From: Ursus arctos
Taxonomy: Eukaryota; Chordata; Mammalia; Carnivora; Ursidae
DNA: 64,000 nucleotides
Assembly (NCBI RefSeq): GCF_023065955.2
Contig: NW_026622897.1
Span: 4,345,001-4,409,000, forward strand
Direction of reading: 5' to 3'
Part shown: piece after piece, positions 36,641 to 49,472 of the stretch
Numbering within the stretch: position 1 is the first letter of the stretch
Layout of the letters: each line of letters opens with the position of its first letter
Made by a program: the position numbers and the translations under genes
The notes under the pieces: generated by a model
What the model was told of the DNA's origin: nothing
Database searches by the model: none
Seen by the model: the letters and a program-made list of their open reading frames with translations, nothing else

Positions 36641-37638
36641 CAGAAAAACATGGCTCTTACCCCCAGGAGTCTCGTAATCTAGCGGAGGAGCACAAGTCAG
36701 ACCGTCCATCCCCCAAGTGTAATGTTTCGAGATCCCGATCACCTCAAAAATCAATAGAGCTACCATTACCGCTACTCGTAAGAGGGTGCAGATTCCAGTA
36801 GACAGAAGAAACAATAAAAAAAATGGCAGCAGAAAGTATAAATATGTCCAACAAAAACTTGAGATCAGTCCAGAGATGGCGATAAACGCAGAATCCTGAC
36901 AATGAAGATTGAGGACAGACCTAGAAAGCAGGCTTACAAGTGGCAAGGGACTGAGACACCACAGCTGAGATCAGGACCCCAGGCATTAAGTTTCCCAAGG
37001 AATAAGAAACAGCCATGAATCTCCTTCCTAAGGCACAAAGAATGTGCAACAGAAGAACCAGGTGGCCTTATAATGTCATAGCCAAATGCTGGAGGATCTG
37101 AGACAAGGGTGGGGAAAAAGACAAAAATCCACTCTTCCTCTCATAAAAAGACAATCAAAGAGCTCTGTGATTCTCCTCTGCTCACCCCAAACTAAGACAG
37201 AGACAGTGGTCTCCTATTGTCGCTGCTCAACACCAAGGAGCACCAGACAGGAAGACAGCTGCACACACAAGGCAGCCGTCTGGGTCCTGCACACGGGTAG
37301 TCTGGGGCGCAGACAGAAGGGGCTCGAAAGCAGCCATCACGTAGCCACCAGAAGCCATCTTCCTCTCTAGTCTCAGGAACAGCTTCACTCTGCTTGGCCA
37401 GCACGGCTGACCCCGCGGACAAAATGTTATGCTCACGGAAGGTCATAGGAGACAAACAGCCAGCCATGGAACAGTCCCCGCAGAGCCAGAGAAGTGGTCC
37501 CTGAGGAGTGGGAGGAAGCAGTTCCCAGCAGCTGGTCCTGCAGGCTCAGACAGCCCCGCGGAGCCTCCGGCGGAGCCCCTGCTCCGGAGGTCACTCCAGA
37601 TGGATCCCGGGATCAGGCAGGAGGCAGCGAATCAAGTC

Positions 37639-37695
37639 GCGTGCGTGTGCACGTGTGTGCGTGCGTGTGCACGTGTGTGCATGCGTACGTGCGCA
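37639..37695. repeat. GT/GC-rich tandem repeat, 20-bp unit
   Basis: GTGCGTGTGCACGTGTGTGC occurs twice in perfect tandem (37641-37660 and 37661-37680), followed by a decayed partial copy. It is an alternating purine-pyrimidine tract. Confidence 0.92.
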
Positions 37696-38159
37696 GGAAA
37701 CACGCTTGTCACCAGATAGAGCACACGCTCACCTCAATTTTAGAGATCACGAAGTTGAGGCTCGGACCGGTTAAGTGAACATCCCACGCTCACAAAGCCA
37801 GTGAGCGAATAAGCCATCGCAGGCCAGGACTGCTGCAAAGTGTACCCTATTTCTACTAGATGCCTTGAGGGTCCCTCTCACCTTGAACATTCTGGGATTC
37901 TATATTGTGTAATATTGACAGCACTTCCCCCTGACAAAAACAGACACCCCTTCACGGAGAATTTAAAAACAAACTTCTCATTTCTGCTTTATGGCACAGA
38001 CCCGCAGGCTACAGAATTAACTGAAACCATACAAACGTCCTCCTTTGTAGAAATATCTGTAAATAGCCATGTCATTTTATTTACTTAAATATGAGAAAAT
38101 TAAATATCAATGTCAGAAACTAAATGATAGGGATATACATTTAATTACTAATGCTCTAA

Positions 38160-38325
38160 GCCAGTGGTTGTCTATTCGGTCTGCACATTAAAATCACCTT
38201 GGGGAGCTTTTTAAAAATACCAGTGCCTGAGCTCCACCTCCAAATTTATCAATTCAACTGGTCTGGGAGACCCAGTGGCTTCTAATGAGCAGTCAGGGTT
38301 GAAAACCTTTTGCTTAAGGTATAAG
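38160..38325. repeat. MER5A-like DNA transposon remnant
   Basis: Starts with CCAGTGGTTGTCTATTCGG, followed by AAAATCACCTTGGGGAGCTT and ACCAGTGCCTGAGCTCCACC. Ends with GGTTGAAAACCTTTTG as the decayed inverted end. Confidence 0.65.
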
Positions 38326-38629
38326 CATATAATAAGACCAGTAATCCATACAAACCTTACTTGAACTGAGTAAGTGAGCATTCAGGAGAACAGTTTCCTT
38401 GCTCAAATATCAAGAGAAGTAAGCTTCTGAGACGTGTTCAAACGTAACCGCCAAAATTCAACCCCGTTCGTTCATTAACTGTCACTGAAGGCTTATAATC
38501 AAATATGAATTTCTTAGATAAACAAAGAGCTATACTGCTTGAGGAATAAATACGGGATTTTTTAAGTTTCCACGTATTTCACGCCCATGCATTATGTCAG
38601 CATTGGATTTTGCACAGACGCGCACATAC

Positions 38630-38990
38630 GACGTAACAGCTAGTAGGACACTTATTCTCATCATCATGAGATGGGTGTTATTATTTTACAGCTACGAAAA
38701 CCAAGACACGTGAAGTTTAAGTCGCCCTATGTCACACAGGTAAAAAGAGACAAAACCGGGGTTGAGCCTCGGGTGATCTGCTCCAGAATTCAAGCACGTA
38801 ATCTCCAACCTGTGCCGCGCACCACCTTTAAAACGGTACTTGGCTGAGCACTTGACAGGTCGCAGTTCCTAAGGCACGTTACCCCAACTGATCCTTGCAC
38901 CAGTCCAGTCAGAGTCCGGCTGGTGCTACGATCACCATCCGACTGAAAAAGAACCCAAGTTAGAGACATTACAAGTCCTCTTTCACAAAG
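38630..38990 (-). repeat. Two adjacent MIR-like remnants
   Basis: The first holds TTATTTTACAGCTACGAAAA, CACACAGGTAAAAAGAG and GGGGTTGAGCC. The second, from about 38860, has CGTTACCCCAACTGATCCTT and GAACCCAAGTTAGAG. Confidence 0.5.
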
Positions 38991-40291
38991 GCAGCGTCTC
39001 TTCCCTTAGGAAATTGTCTTCAATAAGAGAGCATTTTTTTTTATGTCGACGTACAGTTAAAGACTCACACGGATTCAAATTAGTTGTGTGCTTCTTGAGA
39101 ACACATTGAACATTCTTTCCACCAACCCTGCAAACACAAAGAAGGTGGGCAAATCGCCAGGTCTTGCCTAAGATGCACTTCTGCTTCTTGTCCCTTAGCT
39201 GCTGCTTCTCGTCCGGCTCACCGCTTTCCGACCAGCTGGGCGTCTCGTATGTTTGTGCTGCGTTCTGATGGGCCCAGTCCCCACCACCACCGCCTAAACT
39301 CCCAAAACAGGTCTCCAGAATTCACCATTGCATATTTTCCTTCCTTTAATCATCAAAATTGTCAATCCCTTTAGTACTCTGATCTCAGATGGTGTTCAGA
39401 AGGAGTCATACCTCCATTTCCTCAAAAACGCAATCCCCGGTCCTGAGTAAGGTAGATGACGGTAAAAAATGAGCTTTCCTACATGACAAAACATGGTCTG
39501 TACCACTAACAGTGGGACTGTGGTAAACAGACTTCTCAGTGAGAGATAAACCGGGGTCCAAGAGCACCTCTCATCCTCCAGACACACTACGGGGACTGCC
39601 ACATTCTCCAGGACGTAAGAGCATTTTGCATATTAGGACATGATACACCAAATTCCATCATTGACTGTAACCAAAATTGTAATGTTAGCTACCCTGTCTT
39701 CATGGCTAAGCCTGTAGACACCAATGGATCAAATGATATGATTGGTATTACTAATAAAATTAGTCCAACAACAAGTCACTTCCGACAAGCAGCTTCACTA
39801 CTTATTCAAGAGATGTAATTGCAGTAATCATCAATCTTGCTAAATATGCAGACAAAATATTCACTTTCCCAGCCTCTGACTAAATCGAGTACATAAAAAC
39901 CCCAAAAAGAAAAAAAAAAAAAGACGGCAAATTAAATATAGAACTTTGAGTCAGGACCTCTGTATTTCAAGCCCAGCTGTGCTACTGACCTTTTTATAAA
40001 ATTAGCCAACATCTCTTCACCTGGGAGTAGGAAACCTTGGGAAAAAAAAAATGCCTCTATTTTCCCATCTGAAAAACACTAGTGGAGTTCGTAGTTCTCA
40101 GGGTCATTTTGAAGGAAAGCATTGCAAAGTTAAGCACTTGAAAACAGAGGGTCAGATCATACTGGAGATCCCACCATCTCTCAGGAAGCTGGGCACTACC
40201 ATTTCAAGTGAATGACGCCAGTAATCTGCTAAACAAAACTGGTAGTCCAGGTAATTAATCACAAAAAGCAAAAGTAATAAGTGTGCTAAAA

Positions 40292-40292
40292 G

Positions 40293-40331
<39 letters not shown>

Positions 40332-40340
40332 AAAAGAAAG
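40292..40340. repeat. (GAAA)n microsatellite
   Basis: About 11 tetranucleotide units, with one irregular unit near the right end. Confidence 0.95.
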
Positions 40341-40889
40341 CAAGCTAGCTACAGATGCACTATAGAGTTCTTCCTACCCATACTGGTTGAAAATCTGCAT
40401 GATTTCCTCCAATCTCCATTTTATTCTCCTTGCAAACACAAGTACACATCTGAGTGACCCCATGAGAGCTTAGGGTGAAGGCTGACATTATGCTAATTGA
40501 CCCATACAGGGATTCAAACTGATGACCTTGGCCTTATTAGAAGTATGTTCTAATTAGCAAAGCACCATGGTTATCATCATTGTAATTACTGATTGTAACT
40601 GAATATACTTACCGCATAATCGACGGTATCATTAAGTCTTCCTATACAAAGTATGTTTGTTTTCCAAGCATTTCCCCCTTTGTTATTTTAACCCCTTTCC
40701 AAAAATAGCCATTGAATTTCAACTTCATATAAGACCTGTTACCCACAACACCCATTTAAACTGAAAATGCACATTCCTTCAACTGAAAGACTCCAAAGGG
40801 CGATTTACTCAGTCCTTCGCCTACCTTCAGGCAAGAGCACATTTAAGTAATCCAAGAATTCTGGGTGTTTTCAACGAATAACACCAGCA

Positions 40890-41090
40890 CCTTCAGAGTG
40901 CGGAACACTTCACAGTTTACCAATCACCTTCTTTTCTTTCATCTCCTTAGATATTCACAACAACCTCATGAGTCTCAGATATAATTATCCACACTCTACA
41001 GATGAAAACACGGAGTTCTGGAGAGGTCAGTGCTTGCCTCAGCTACACAGCTGGGAAGAGCCACCAACAAGACAAAGAGTTAGGCCTCCC
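40890..41090 (-). repeat. MIR SINE remnant
   Basis: TTCACAACAACCTCATGAGT, CTACAGATGAAAACACGGAG and TCAGCTACACAGCTGGGAAG match reverse MIR well. Confidence 0.65.
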
Positions 41091-41579
41091 ATGATTTTTC
41101 TCTGCGTCTTCCCCCATTAGTAACTTACTTGGCTCTGCTGACTATTAAAATAGCCTTCCATGTATCTAACTGAAATCCCTTGTTTTTAATGGATATGAAA
41201 ATAATGTTATATTGTTTCCCCAAATTCACAAATGTTGTTATTGTTATTTAAATAGCTCTGGTATGATCATTAACTTCTGTATCTGGTAACTGCGGGAGAA
41301 ACATGCTTTATTTGGTCACCTCAGGGTCCACTTGGCTGTCTGGATAAAAACAATGACCCAGGAAAAATACTGAGACAAATGGTCCTGGTTCTAGACCCCT
41401 TCTCAGGGCAGCAGGTCATGCTGTCCCTACAAACGTTGGAGGACAAGGCTCCAGTCCTAAACCCTCACCCCAAACAGAATCTCACAGAGGGCCCAGGGCT
41501 GACTCAGTCCACAAAGGGAAATAATGCTAGGCTTTCTGGATCAAACATGTTGTTGACTGCTAAAAGTCAAACGCTGAGC

Positions 41580-41780
41580 CCAACATGTTACATGCGACAC
41601 CTCATTTAGTCCTCACAAAAATGCTATGAGAGAGGGAGAAGTATTACCCCAATTTTATAAATGTGGAGGAAACTCATCCCAGACAAGTTAAAAAAACGTG
41701 CCCAAAGTCACGTAGGTAGTGTCTAAGTCTATGTATGCGTCTCATCTCTGTACTCCTGCCTCCAAAAAGCCAAGCTTTTA
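41580..41780 (-). repeat. MIR SINE remnant
   Basis: CATTTAGTCCTCACAAAAAT, CCCCAATTTTATAAATGTGG and GCCCAAAGTCACGTAGGTAG match reverse MIR. Confidence 0.65.
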
Positions 41781-41854
41781 ATCTGCTTTCTAAACTGAAA
41801 TACCTTCTTCTGTCTTCAAGGCAGAAAAGGTTACCGTTGAAAGGAATTAACTCT

Positions 41855-42010
41855 TGGCTAGATGGTGTGATTTTGGATACAGCATTTTATTTTTCTAAAC
41901 CTCAGTTTCCTTTTTTATAAAATAGAGAAATTTCAAGCATAACCATTGCTCAGGGTTGTTATAAGGTCAAAATGAGATAAAAGTGCAAAGTATGATACAT
42001 ATTTGTGTTA
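41855..42010 (+). repeat. MIR SINE remnant
   Basis: CTAAACCTCAGTTTCCTTTT, CAGGGTTGTTATAAGGTCAA and AAGTGCAAAGTATGATAC follow the MIR 3' part. Confidence 0.6.
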
Positions 42011-43060
42011 TATGACAATTCTACGGGGAAAAAAAATCTCTTGATGAGAAAGTAGTCAAAAAATTGCTAAACTGAACTAAACTGTCCGTGTCTAACTTCT
42101 AGGACGGTTGCCAGGCATGCCTCACAGCCCAAAGACGCCAATTAGATGCCGCGAAGCTAATTAGTGCCGTTTCAACTCCTGAAAACCCTACCGGACAGCA
42201 ATGGTCCTCATGTCAGGAAATATTTCTAGCCCTTTACAACCTCTTTGCAGCCTCCGCTTGAGCATTTCCAAAGAATTCCCTATTGTTTTCAGTGCTGGGG
42301 AGCCACAGTGTGGTGTTTTCCCCACAAGAGCCTGGAAATAAGGGAAGTAATATTTCCTGCCTGACAGTTAAATTACAAAATTAACACGCAAAACGGGAAA
42401 ATGTTTTGCCAACCTTAAATGCACCAGTTTAAACAATAATTTGTAAAGAGGTGACAGAATTCTCTCCAATCACCCAGCCGAAGGTGCAGCTCCAGGCAAA
42501 GTGGGCCACTGAAGCAACATCTGTGAAGAGGAAGCAAATAGGGCGCGCAGGGAAAGAAGCAAAGTTAGAGAGGGCTGCCTGATGGAAAGAGAAGGGAGGG
42601 GAATAGTTTATGCAACATTATACCCAACACTGTTCAGGGGTATACTGGCCGTCTGTCACACTGAGAAAGATTATTCCTAAACTAAAGAAATTCTCCAACC
42701 ACCTTAACTAAAAGGGACTCTTAGGAATAGCCATGGAGTATCAGGTCTCTTTAGCGAGGCTGACCCCTCCAACCAGAGAGCCAGCTTCTTCAACCCAACT
42801 GAAGAATGTGGCATGAAACTCTTTTTGCTTTGACTCCAAGTGGATTAAGGCAAACTTTTAATGATGACTTGCCTCGTCATGTAGCCTGAACAGGTAAGAA
42901 ATGTGCAGACCATGCAGACTTTGAGTAATAAGCCTCATTTCCCAGTTACTGCTCACTGTAAATAAGTAAACTGCCGTGCAGAGGCCAACCGAAGTGACAC
43001 GGGGCATTCCGTTCACCCAGGCAAAGGCTGAGAGTCTGAGGATTTCAGAAGTCTCAGATG

Positions 43061-43140
43061 CAGAACCCCGCAGAACCCCGCAGAACCCCGCAGAACCACG
43101 CAGAACCCCGCAGAACCACGCAGAACCCTGCAGAACCATG
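43061..43140. repeat. 10-bp minisatellite, eight units
   Basis: Unit CAGAACCCCG repeated eight times in exact 10-bp register. Variants at units 4 and 6 (CAGAACCACG), 7 (CAGAACCCTG) and 8 (CAGAACCATG). Confidence 0.95.
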
Positions 43141-44084
43141 CAAATACGACCCAGCTCTGCTGCTTCGACCTCTCTGGAAAGATAAAACTCAAGCAGGGCC
43201 TAACTGTCATCAAGTCTAGTGCTAACTACAATCTGACGATCCCACAGACAGCAACCGTGCTCAGCAGGTAATGAGGGTGCCGTCACCAGTGTTCATGATA
43301 CGCTGCTTTCCTGAGCAGAGGTACACAATTATCACACGTCACTCTGGAAAACACATGCAGGCAGGAGAACGCTAAGATGGCCCGATGTGAAAAGCCTTGC
43401 TTTTTTTCACTGAACTCTACGTGAGCACATTTTTTTAAATCTAGGGATCACTCCGTTAAATAATAACTATGACATTGCTTCCCCATTCCTTCCAGCAAAG
43501 TACTTAATTACACCAAGATACATGTATGTGTGGGTTATGCACAATTATATGCAGTCTGTGAAGAGAAATCTATACCCTCACTTACGAAATGATTTCTATG
43601 ATACTCATGCCTTCCTTCCCATCCAGAAATCAAACTGCAAGTGACGTCTTTGCGCTTCGAAGGCTCATAGGCAGCATAAGCGAAGCGGTCGGCCGTGCTG
43701 ATGGTTTAGTCAGTCCGTTCATAGCTGCCTTGCCACGGGAGGCTGGAGCGCACGGACATGAGAGTGGACCGGCGAACGAGGTCAGCCTGGAGGCAGAGCC
43801 CCGAGGAAGAAAGAGCCCTTGTGGTTTCTAACACAGGTCTGCGCGGGGCTCACAGAATGCGCAGGAACTCAACAACGGGCAAGAGCAGGTTCGGTTCAGG
43901 AAAACCAACCGGAAATTGCTACCAACCACCCCTTAGCGAGTCACAAGTAGGAAACATACGCGGGACGAAATAGGGAGTCTCTGCTGCACGGTGCCTACGC
44001 TCCATGTTGAGGATGGAACAATTCGTGGGCACGTGGACACACACATCACGGCAGACACATCATGGCCTCGAAAATGCAGGCGGT

Positions 44085-44240
44085 TGCCCGCTTCTTCACT
44101 TTGGGCACGTCACTACTCCTCTCTGAACTTCGGTTTCCTTATCCTTAAATCGGAGTCAATAATCATCCTTGCCCTGCCTATCTCATTCATTTCCTGCATG
44201 AATCAGGGTGGGATAATGCATTGTAAACTCTAAACAGATG
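44085..44240 (+). repeat. MIR SINE remnant
   Basis: TTTGGGCACGTCACTACTCC, CTCTGAACTTCGGTTTCCTT and CCCTGCCTATCTCATTCATT fit MIR. Confidence 0.6.
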
Positions 44241-45184
44241 TCACTCACTGCTAGTGGCTTTTCGGTATGGAAAGTGTAGGTCAGCACATCATTCCCTCAC
44301 AGCCGTGAAGTGGGGAAAATTAAGAAGGAAAAAAAATGTCACCAACGCCTTGTGTTCTTGGGTGTTAAAAAAAAAATACAGTTGCTGAAAGACCTTGATT
44401 TTTAAAAATTCTCTTCATATCGGCTTATACTAAAAACTAATCAAAATAAGCCTTTTATCACAAAAATGGCCATCATAATAAGCATTGTTGTGGTCATTTT
44501 AGGAAAATGCCAACAAAAGACATCAAAACTTGCTCACATGAGAACCAAATCTTAGCTATGTAGTAATTCTTAGCCATTTGTTTGTCTCATTACTTAATGG
44601 AAAATTAGTAACTGGGAAAAGGAGTGCGGTGGGGGGGAGGTAAAAGGATGTGAGTAAGAAAGGGATATTGGGAACAGCTGCCTATAGAAGAAGAGAAATG
44701 TTTCTGGCACAGCATTATTTTTTTCAAATTCTTTCTAGAATACTACATGAGTTTTAAATATCTTACTCTGCCATTCAGCTTTACAAATATCATTCAGATG
44801 TTGACCCACACAAGTCATGTCTACACATTCACACCAAACAACGGAGAATTTTAATGATATGATGCTTTGGAGCAAGGTACTGACGAGATAGCATTCAGTA
44901 CGTCCCAGCTTCAAAAACACTTTAATTTCCTTGTACACACAAGGCTCTTCACTGGAGTTTCCAAGGCAAACCAGTGCAGTGGCATCCAGAATTGGCACAA
45001 CACATATCAATCCATAATGTACTTGTCTAAGTAGCAAGATCTCCACAATCTCTAAGTATTATAAAGCCTAAGGACACCATCTGCCTCATTCGGCCCTATA
45101 AGCTTCATTTCAAACGAACCCTGAAGTAATAACACGCAATAGTTTATGATACCAAATTAATAAATATAACACCACATGATCAAA

Positions 45185-45187
<3 letters not shown>

Positions 45188-45244
<57 letters not shown>

Positions 45245-45246
45245 AT
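45188..45246. repeat. (TA)n microsatellite
   Basis: About 24 uninterrupted TA dinucleotides, then TGTATGTATAT. Confidence 0.95.
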
Positions 45247-47000
45247 CTCCCAATATATCTACTTGATTTCTACAGACCAAGAACATTAGATAATTTACTG
45301 TAGCTACAGGAGGTCTCCAGATGGCTGCCTGAGAAGCAGCCAGACATCACTTCTAGAGCCAGCAATGCATACTGGAGCCTTGTGGCACCAGACAACCAGG
45401 TTTGATCTGAGGATTTTAGGGGCACCAAGAGTGCTATCTCCATCCCGTCCATTCCCAGTCCTCTCCACCCCAAACTTACTTTCCACTCCTTCCAGGCGCT
45501 TAAGATCAAGAGAGGAATTTTTCAACTAATAATTTAATATAAGATATTTAAAATTCACACAGTCTAATTTGTCAGGTGGGAGAGACTCATGGCAGATTTT
45601 TGTGGCATGAGGTTTGGATAATAGAGAGAGAGGAGTTGAGAATAGGGACAACCAGAGATAAATGTCCCTACTTCACAATTTTTCTCAACCTTAACCCCTA
45701 ACATATCAGGGCTTAAACTGCTACGAAACACCAAAGCAGAAACTGTGATAGGCTTTATTTTGATATGCCCTCTCTTTCATTTCTGTTAGTTACTCTGGAA
45801 GAACAAAACAATAAACTTTGTTATCTTCGGTTTTTAAGATGTTTCCAGGCAGGCATATCTTGATTTGGCTTAGAAATCACATAAAGTAGCTGAATACCTT
45901 ATTTAATGGCCAAGAATTGTTGGTCTGATCTTATTTTTAGAATCACACTTTTAGCCTCATATTTTATAGTTTTACTATAAAAATGGTAATGTTTTTATTG
46001 ACCCATACTTGAAAGTGACTTACTAATGTATATTCTTTGAAAAATTATTATGTCTTTTAGGGTAACTTGTAGTAAAATGCTTTTCCCAATTACATATCCA
46101 ATGGAATTGGTAATTTCTTTCATTACTGTCATCATTAATGCCATTGATTAAGATGATATATCCCACTGCTATAATCAGAATAATTGGATATCTGTGTTAA
46201 CTAGATATTTGAGACCTAGATTTTTCTCAATAGTCAAGAATCCAAGGCTAATGGTGGAAAATTACACTTACAACTTAACTTAGTATTTGATTTCCTCCAT
46301 CTTCCCCCGACTCCCATCCCTAGAACTCAGCTGAATAAGGAGAGAAGTACCCAAGTGCTTAAAATACCAGCAGGCAGCAGCCTCATACATCAGGCTCCTT
46401 GCAGGCTGAGGTTAAATCCCATCCATTCTCCTTCAGCAACAAAGTTAGGTTCACACTTTTCAAGCACACTTTTGGAGAAAGAATTTAATTCAGAACAAAA
46501 GGAAAGACTGGTTTTCTTTGAAATGTGTTTAGAAGGGCAGTTAGTTTACACAAGAGAGAGGGGGAAAAAGGAGACTTCATAGCTTGCAAACACTGTCAGG
46601 TCCACAAAGTGTTTATTGATCTTTATATCAGGAAGAAACAATAAACTTCTCTTCTCCAGCATCCATGCTAGAAACTCCCTCATATGTGTCTGAAGCTTCA
46701 GATGAAACCACAATAGTCAGTTGCTAAAATTTACTCTTTCCCTCAGTCTGTGTTCCATTACAACACAATTATCTCATCATTATCACTCCTTACAATAAAT
46801 GCCTTTAGAGGCAGATTCTTTTGTTAGGGAGGTAAAAGACATTTTCACTACTTGTGGCAAATTTTTAAAAGACACAATGATAGTAATTATAGCGACTCCA
46901 GATTTCTACTGAATGGCATTTTTAAACTCAGAATCCAATGACAGAGCCATTTCTCCTCTGCCCTACATAACCAATAGTAGATAGATAGACGCACAGATAA

Positions 47001-47031
47001 CATACATGCATACATACATACATACATACAT
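47001..47031. repeat. (CATA)n microsatellite
   Basis: Seven tetranucleotide units with one CATG variant, next to a short ATAG run at about 46980. Confidence 0.9.
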
Positions 47032-48044
47032 TTGTTACATAGATACAGAGAAATAAATAGGTAACTATCACAAATGCTCTTCAAATAAATTCATCTGTAA
47101 ATACCATAATGAAAACACAATTTGAAACAATCCCTGCATCCTTTCCTTACTGAAAAGCAAATAAATTCCTTAAATTAAAAATCAAATATTTCATAAGACA
47201 ACATTCAAAAATCAAGATATCTCTCATACACAAATCAAACCAATTACACAAGGAAAATGTGAAGCTGGAAGACAGAGTAATCCTGCCCTGGGAGAATTCA
47301 GTCAACAGGCATTTAAACAAGATACTTTTTTCTTCTGTTAAGGTCTCCAGAAATTTACTGAATTAGGATGACAGGCTTCTCGCTAACACAGTGGCAGGTT
47401 CTCCTTAAATTTGCTGTTGGGGTAATGGGAATTTTTCCTCCAAAAGTTCTTGCTTTCCCTTGGGGAGACTTGACTCAAGAAACTGGTTGGAAGAAAGATA
47501 AAATCTTTTTGAAGATTCAATCCTGAAGTGTTTGCAACAGAATCGCAAAAAAAAAAGTGGGGCAGGGAGATTATAAGTGCCTTCCCGTGTAACTAAGACA
47601 TCGCCAATTTCTGGCACAGAAAAAGCCAACAACAAATATCTATTCAATGAAGTAGTGTTGACATTTTTTTTTAATATGGTTTGATCATGTAGAAAAAACT
47701 TATTCCTCCTTCCCAGTACCTCACGTAAACAGACTGGAATAGCAGATTATCAGAGTAGTTAAGGAAAACCCAACACTATTTGGTTTTCCGTTCTGCTGAT
47801 TACTAGCACCATTTTCTCCTGCACAGATCTTGTGTTTTGGCTCATGACACAATAAAGTCAAGCATGCACAGCGCACATATAGTAAACAGACGATGAAGGA
47901 ATAAAAATAATAGGACATAATAATTACTTACGTCTGTATAATCTGCCTTATTTTGTTTTTGTTACCGCTACTGACTTTAATCCTCATTTGTTTCTCACAA
48001 CATTTGTGTGGTACGGTTAGAATGAATATTCTTATGTGCACTGT

Positions 48045-48160
48045 AAAATTATTCATTCAACAAATATTTATTGACAAGCTACTGTGTGCCAGGCACTAGA
48101 AAACTGGGGATATGGCAGTATATAAAATAGACAAAAATCCTTGATTGATGAAATGGAGCA
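48045..48160 (+). repeat. L2-like remnant
   Basis: TTCATTCAACAAATATTTAT, ACTGTGTGCCAGGCACTAG and AAAATAGACAAAAATCC form the familiar L2 3' block. Confidence 0.6.
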
Positions 48161-49060
48161 AAATTCATCCAGAAGAGGAAAAGGAGAGAGTCAATAAGCT
48201 ACATGGGGTTGTGTATGCCCTGGCTGGCCTTATTTTACCTTCCACACGGCCTTTCACCTGCGTGAAATACATTTGATATAACAACAAAGTACAGTCCTAC
48301 TCACTTGGCTCCTAATCCCCGGAGAGTTCCTTCCATTAGTGACCTTTCCATCAGGGTCAAAAAGAGCTCTAACACTAAACAAAGTCATATCAGACATGGC
48401 GAGGGTAAGAATAGGGGTTATATATATATAAAATATATATCTCAAATTACCTTTAAAACCGAAAGAGAACACACTAATACAAGCACAAATAAAAAAACAG
48501 CTCCTGCCACAAGCTATTTGGCTCATAAAATCTTATCCTTAAATGTATTAAAAGAAATCTGACGTTTTCAGATTGATAAAACAACCCAAAAGTTATATGC
48601 AGTAGAATACACAAATGAAAAATGTACTTTATGATCTGAGTATAAAATTTCCAAAGGGTGAATTAGTGACATTTCTGGCCTCATTTGACAACCCATCATC
48701 AGTGCAGCTACCATAGTTAAAATATACCTAGAGAACTGCAAATAGCATGACAATTTAAATTCGATACTCACTAGGTGTAAAAAGTTACTGACCAATCACT
48801 GAGTTATAAAATCAGGATGAGACTATAATAAAGTAGGTGTAAGTAAAACCAGACTCTGCCTGCTGCCTTTGCACCATACCCCTAGTCTGCCCGCCATATT
48901 GCTTTCCCCTTGGGTAGAGAGAAAGTATCCTCACACTTGGCAAAGAGGCTCACAAACATCGCTAGATCAATCCCATCCTTTGCCAAAGCCTATATCTCTC
49001 ATCCATCTCCAACCGTTTTTGACTATTCTGTTACCTTCTAACACGAGTCTCCACTTCCTT

Positions 49061-49472
49061 TTTTTTAATTATGTTCAGTTAGCCACTGTATAGTACATCA
49101 TTAGTTGTTGATGTAGCATTCAATGATTCATTAGTTATGTATAACACCCAGTGCTCAACACAACATATGCCCTCCTTAGTACCCATCACCCCGTTACCCG
49201 CCCCCCCAAAACCCCAGACTGTTTCCCGGGGTCCATAGTCTCTCATGGTTCATCTCCCTCTCTGATTTCTCCCCCTTCAGATTTCCCTCTCTTCCCCTAT
49301 GGTCCTCTGTGCTATTGCTAATGTTCACATATGAGCGAAACCCTATGATAATTGTCTTTCTCTGCTTGACTTACTTCACTTAGCATAATCCCCTCCAGTT
49401 CCATCCATGTCAGTGCAAATGGTGGGTATTCACCCCTTCTGATGGCTGAGTAATATTCCATTGTATATATGT
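49061..49472 (-). mobile_element. 5'-truncated L1 3' end, minus orientation (~410 bp)
   Basis: Carries the reverse complement of the ORF2 tail and 3'UTR (for example TCTCATGGTTCATCTCCCTC and GCTGAGTAATATTCCATTGT). Duplication ACGAGTCTCCACTTCCTT (49043-49060) against ACGAGTCTCTACTTCTTT (49473-49490), 16 of 18 matching. Confidence 0.9.

Noticed and set aside
36611..36946. 111-codon hydrophobic minus-strand frame resembling a membrane protein
   Set aside because: The hydrophobicity comes from an A/T-biased complement. There is no family similarity and no exon structure.
43061..43140. Short repeats as a possible CRISPR array
   Set aside because: The units are directly adjacent with no spacers and the genome is mammalian; this is a minisatellite.
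42858..43213. Repetitive frames over the 10-bp minisatellite
   Set aside because: The protein repeats simply mirror the 10-bp DNA unit in three frames.
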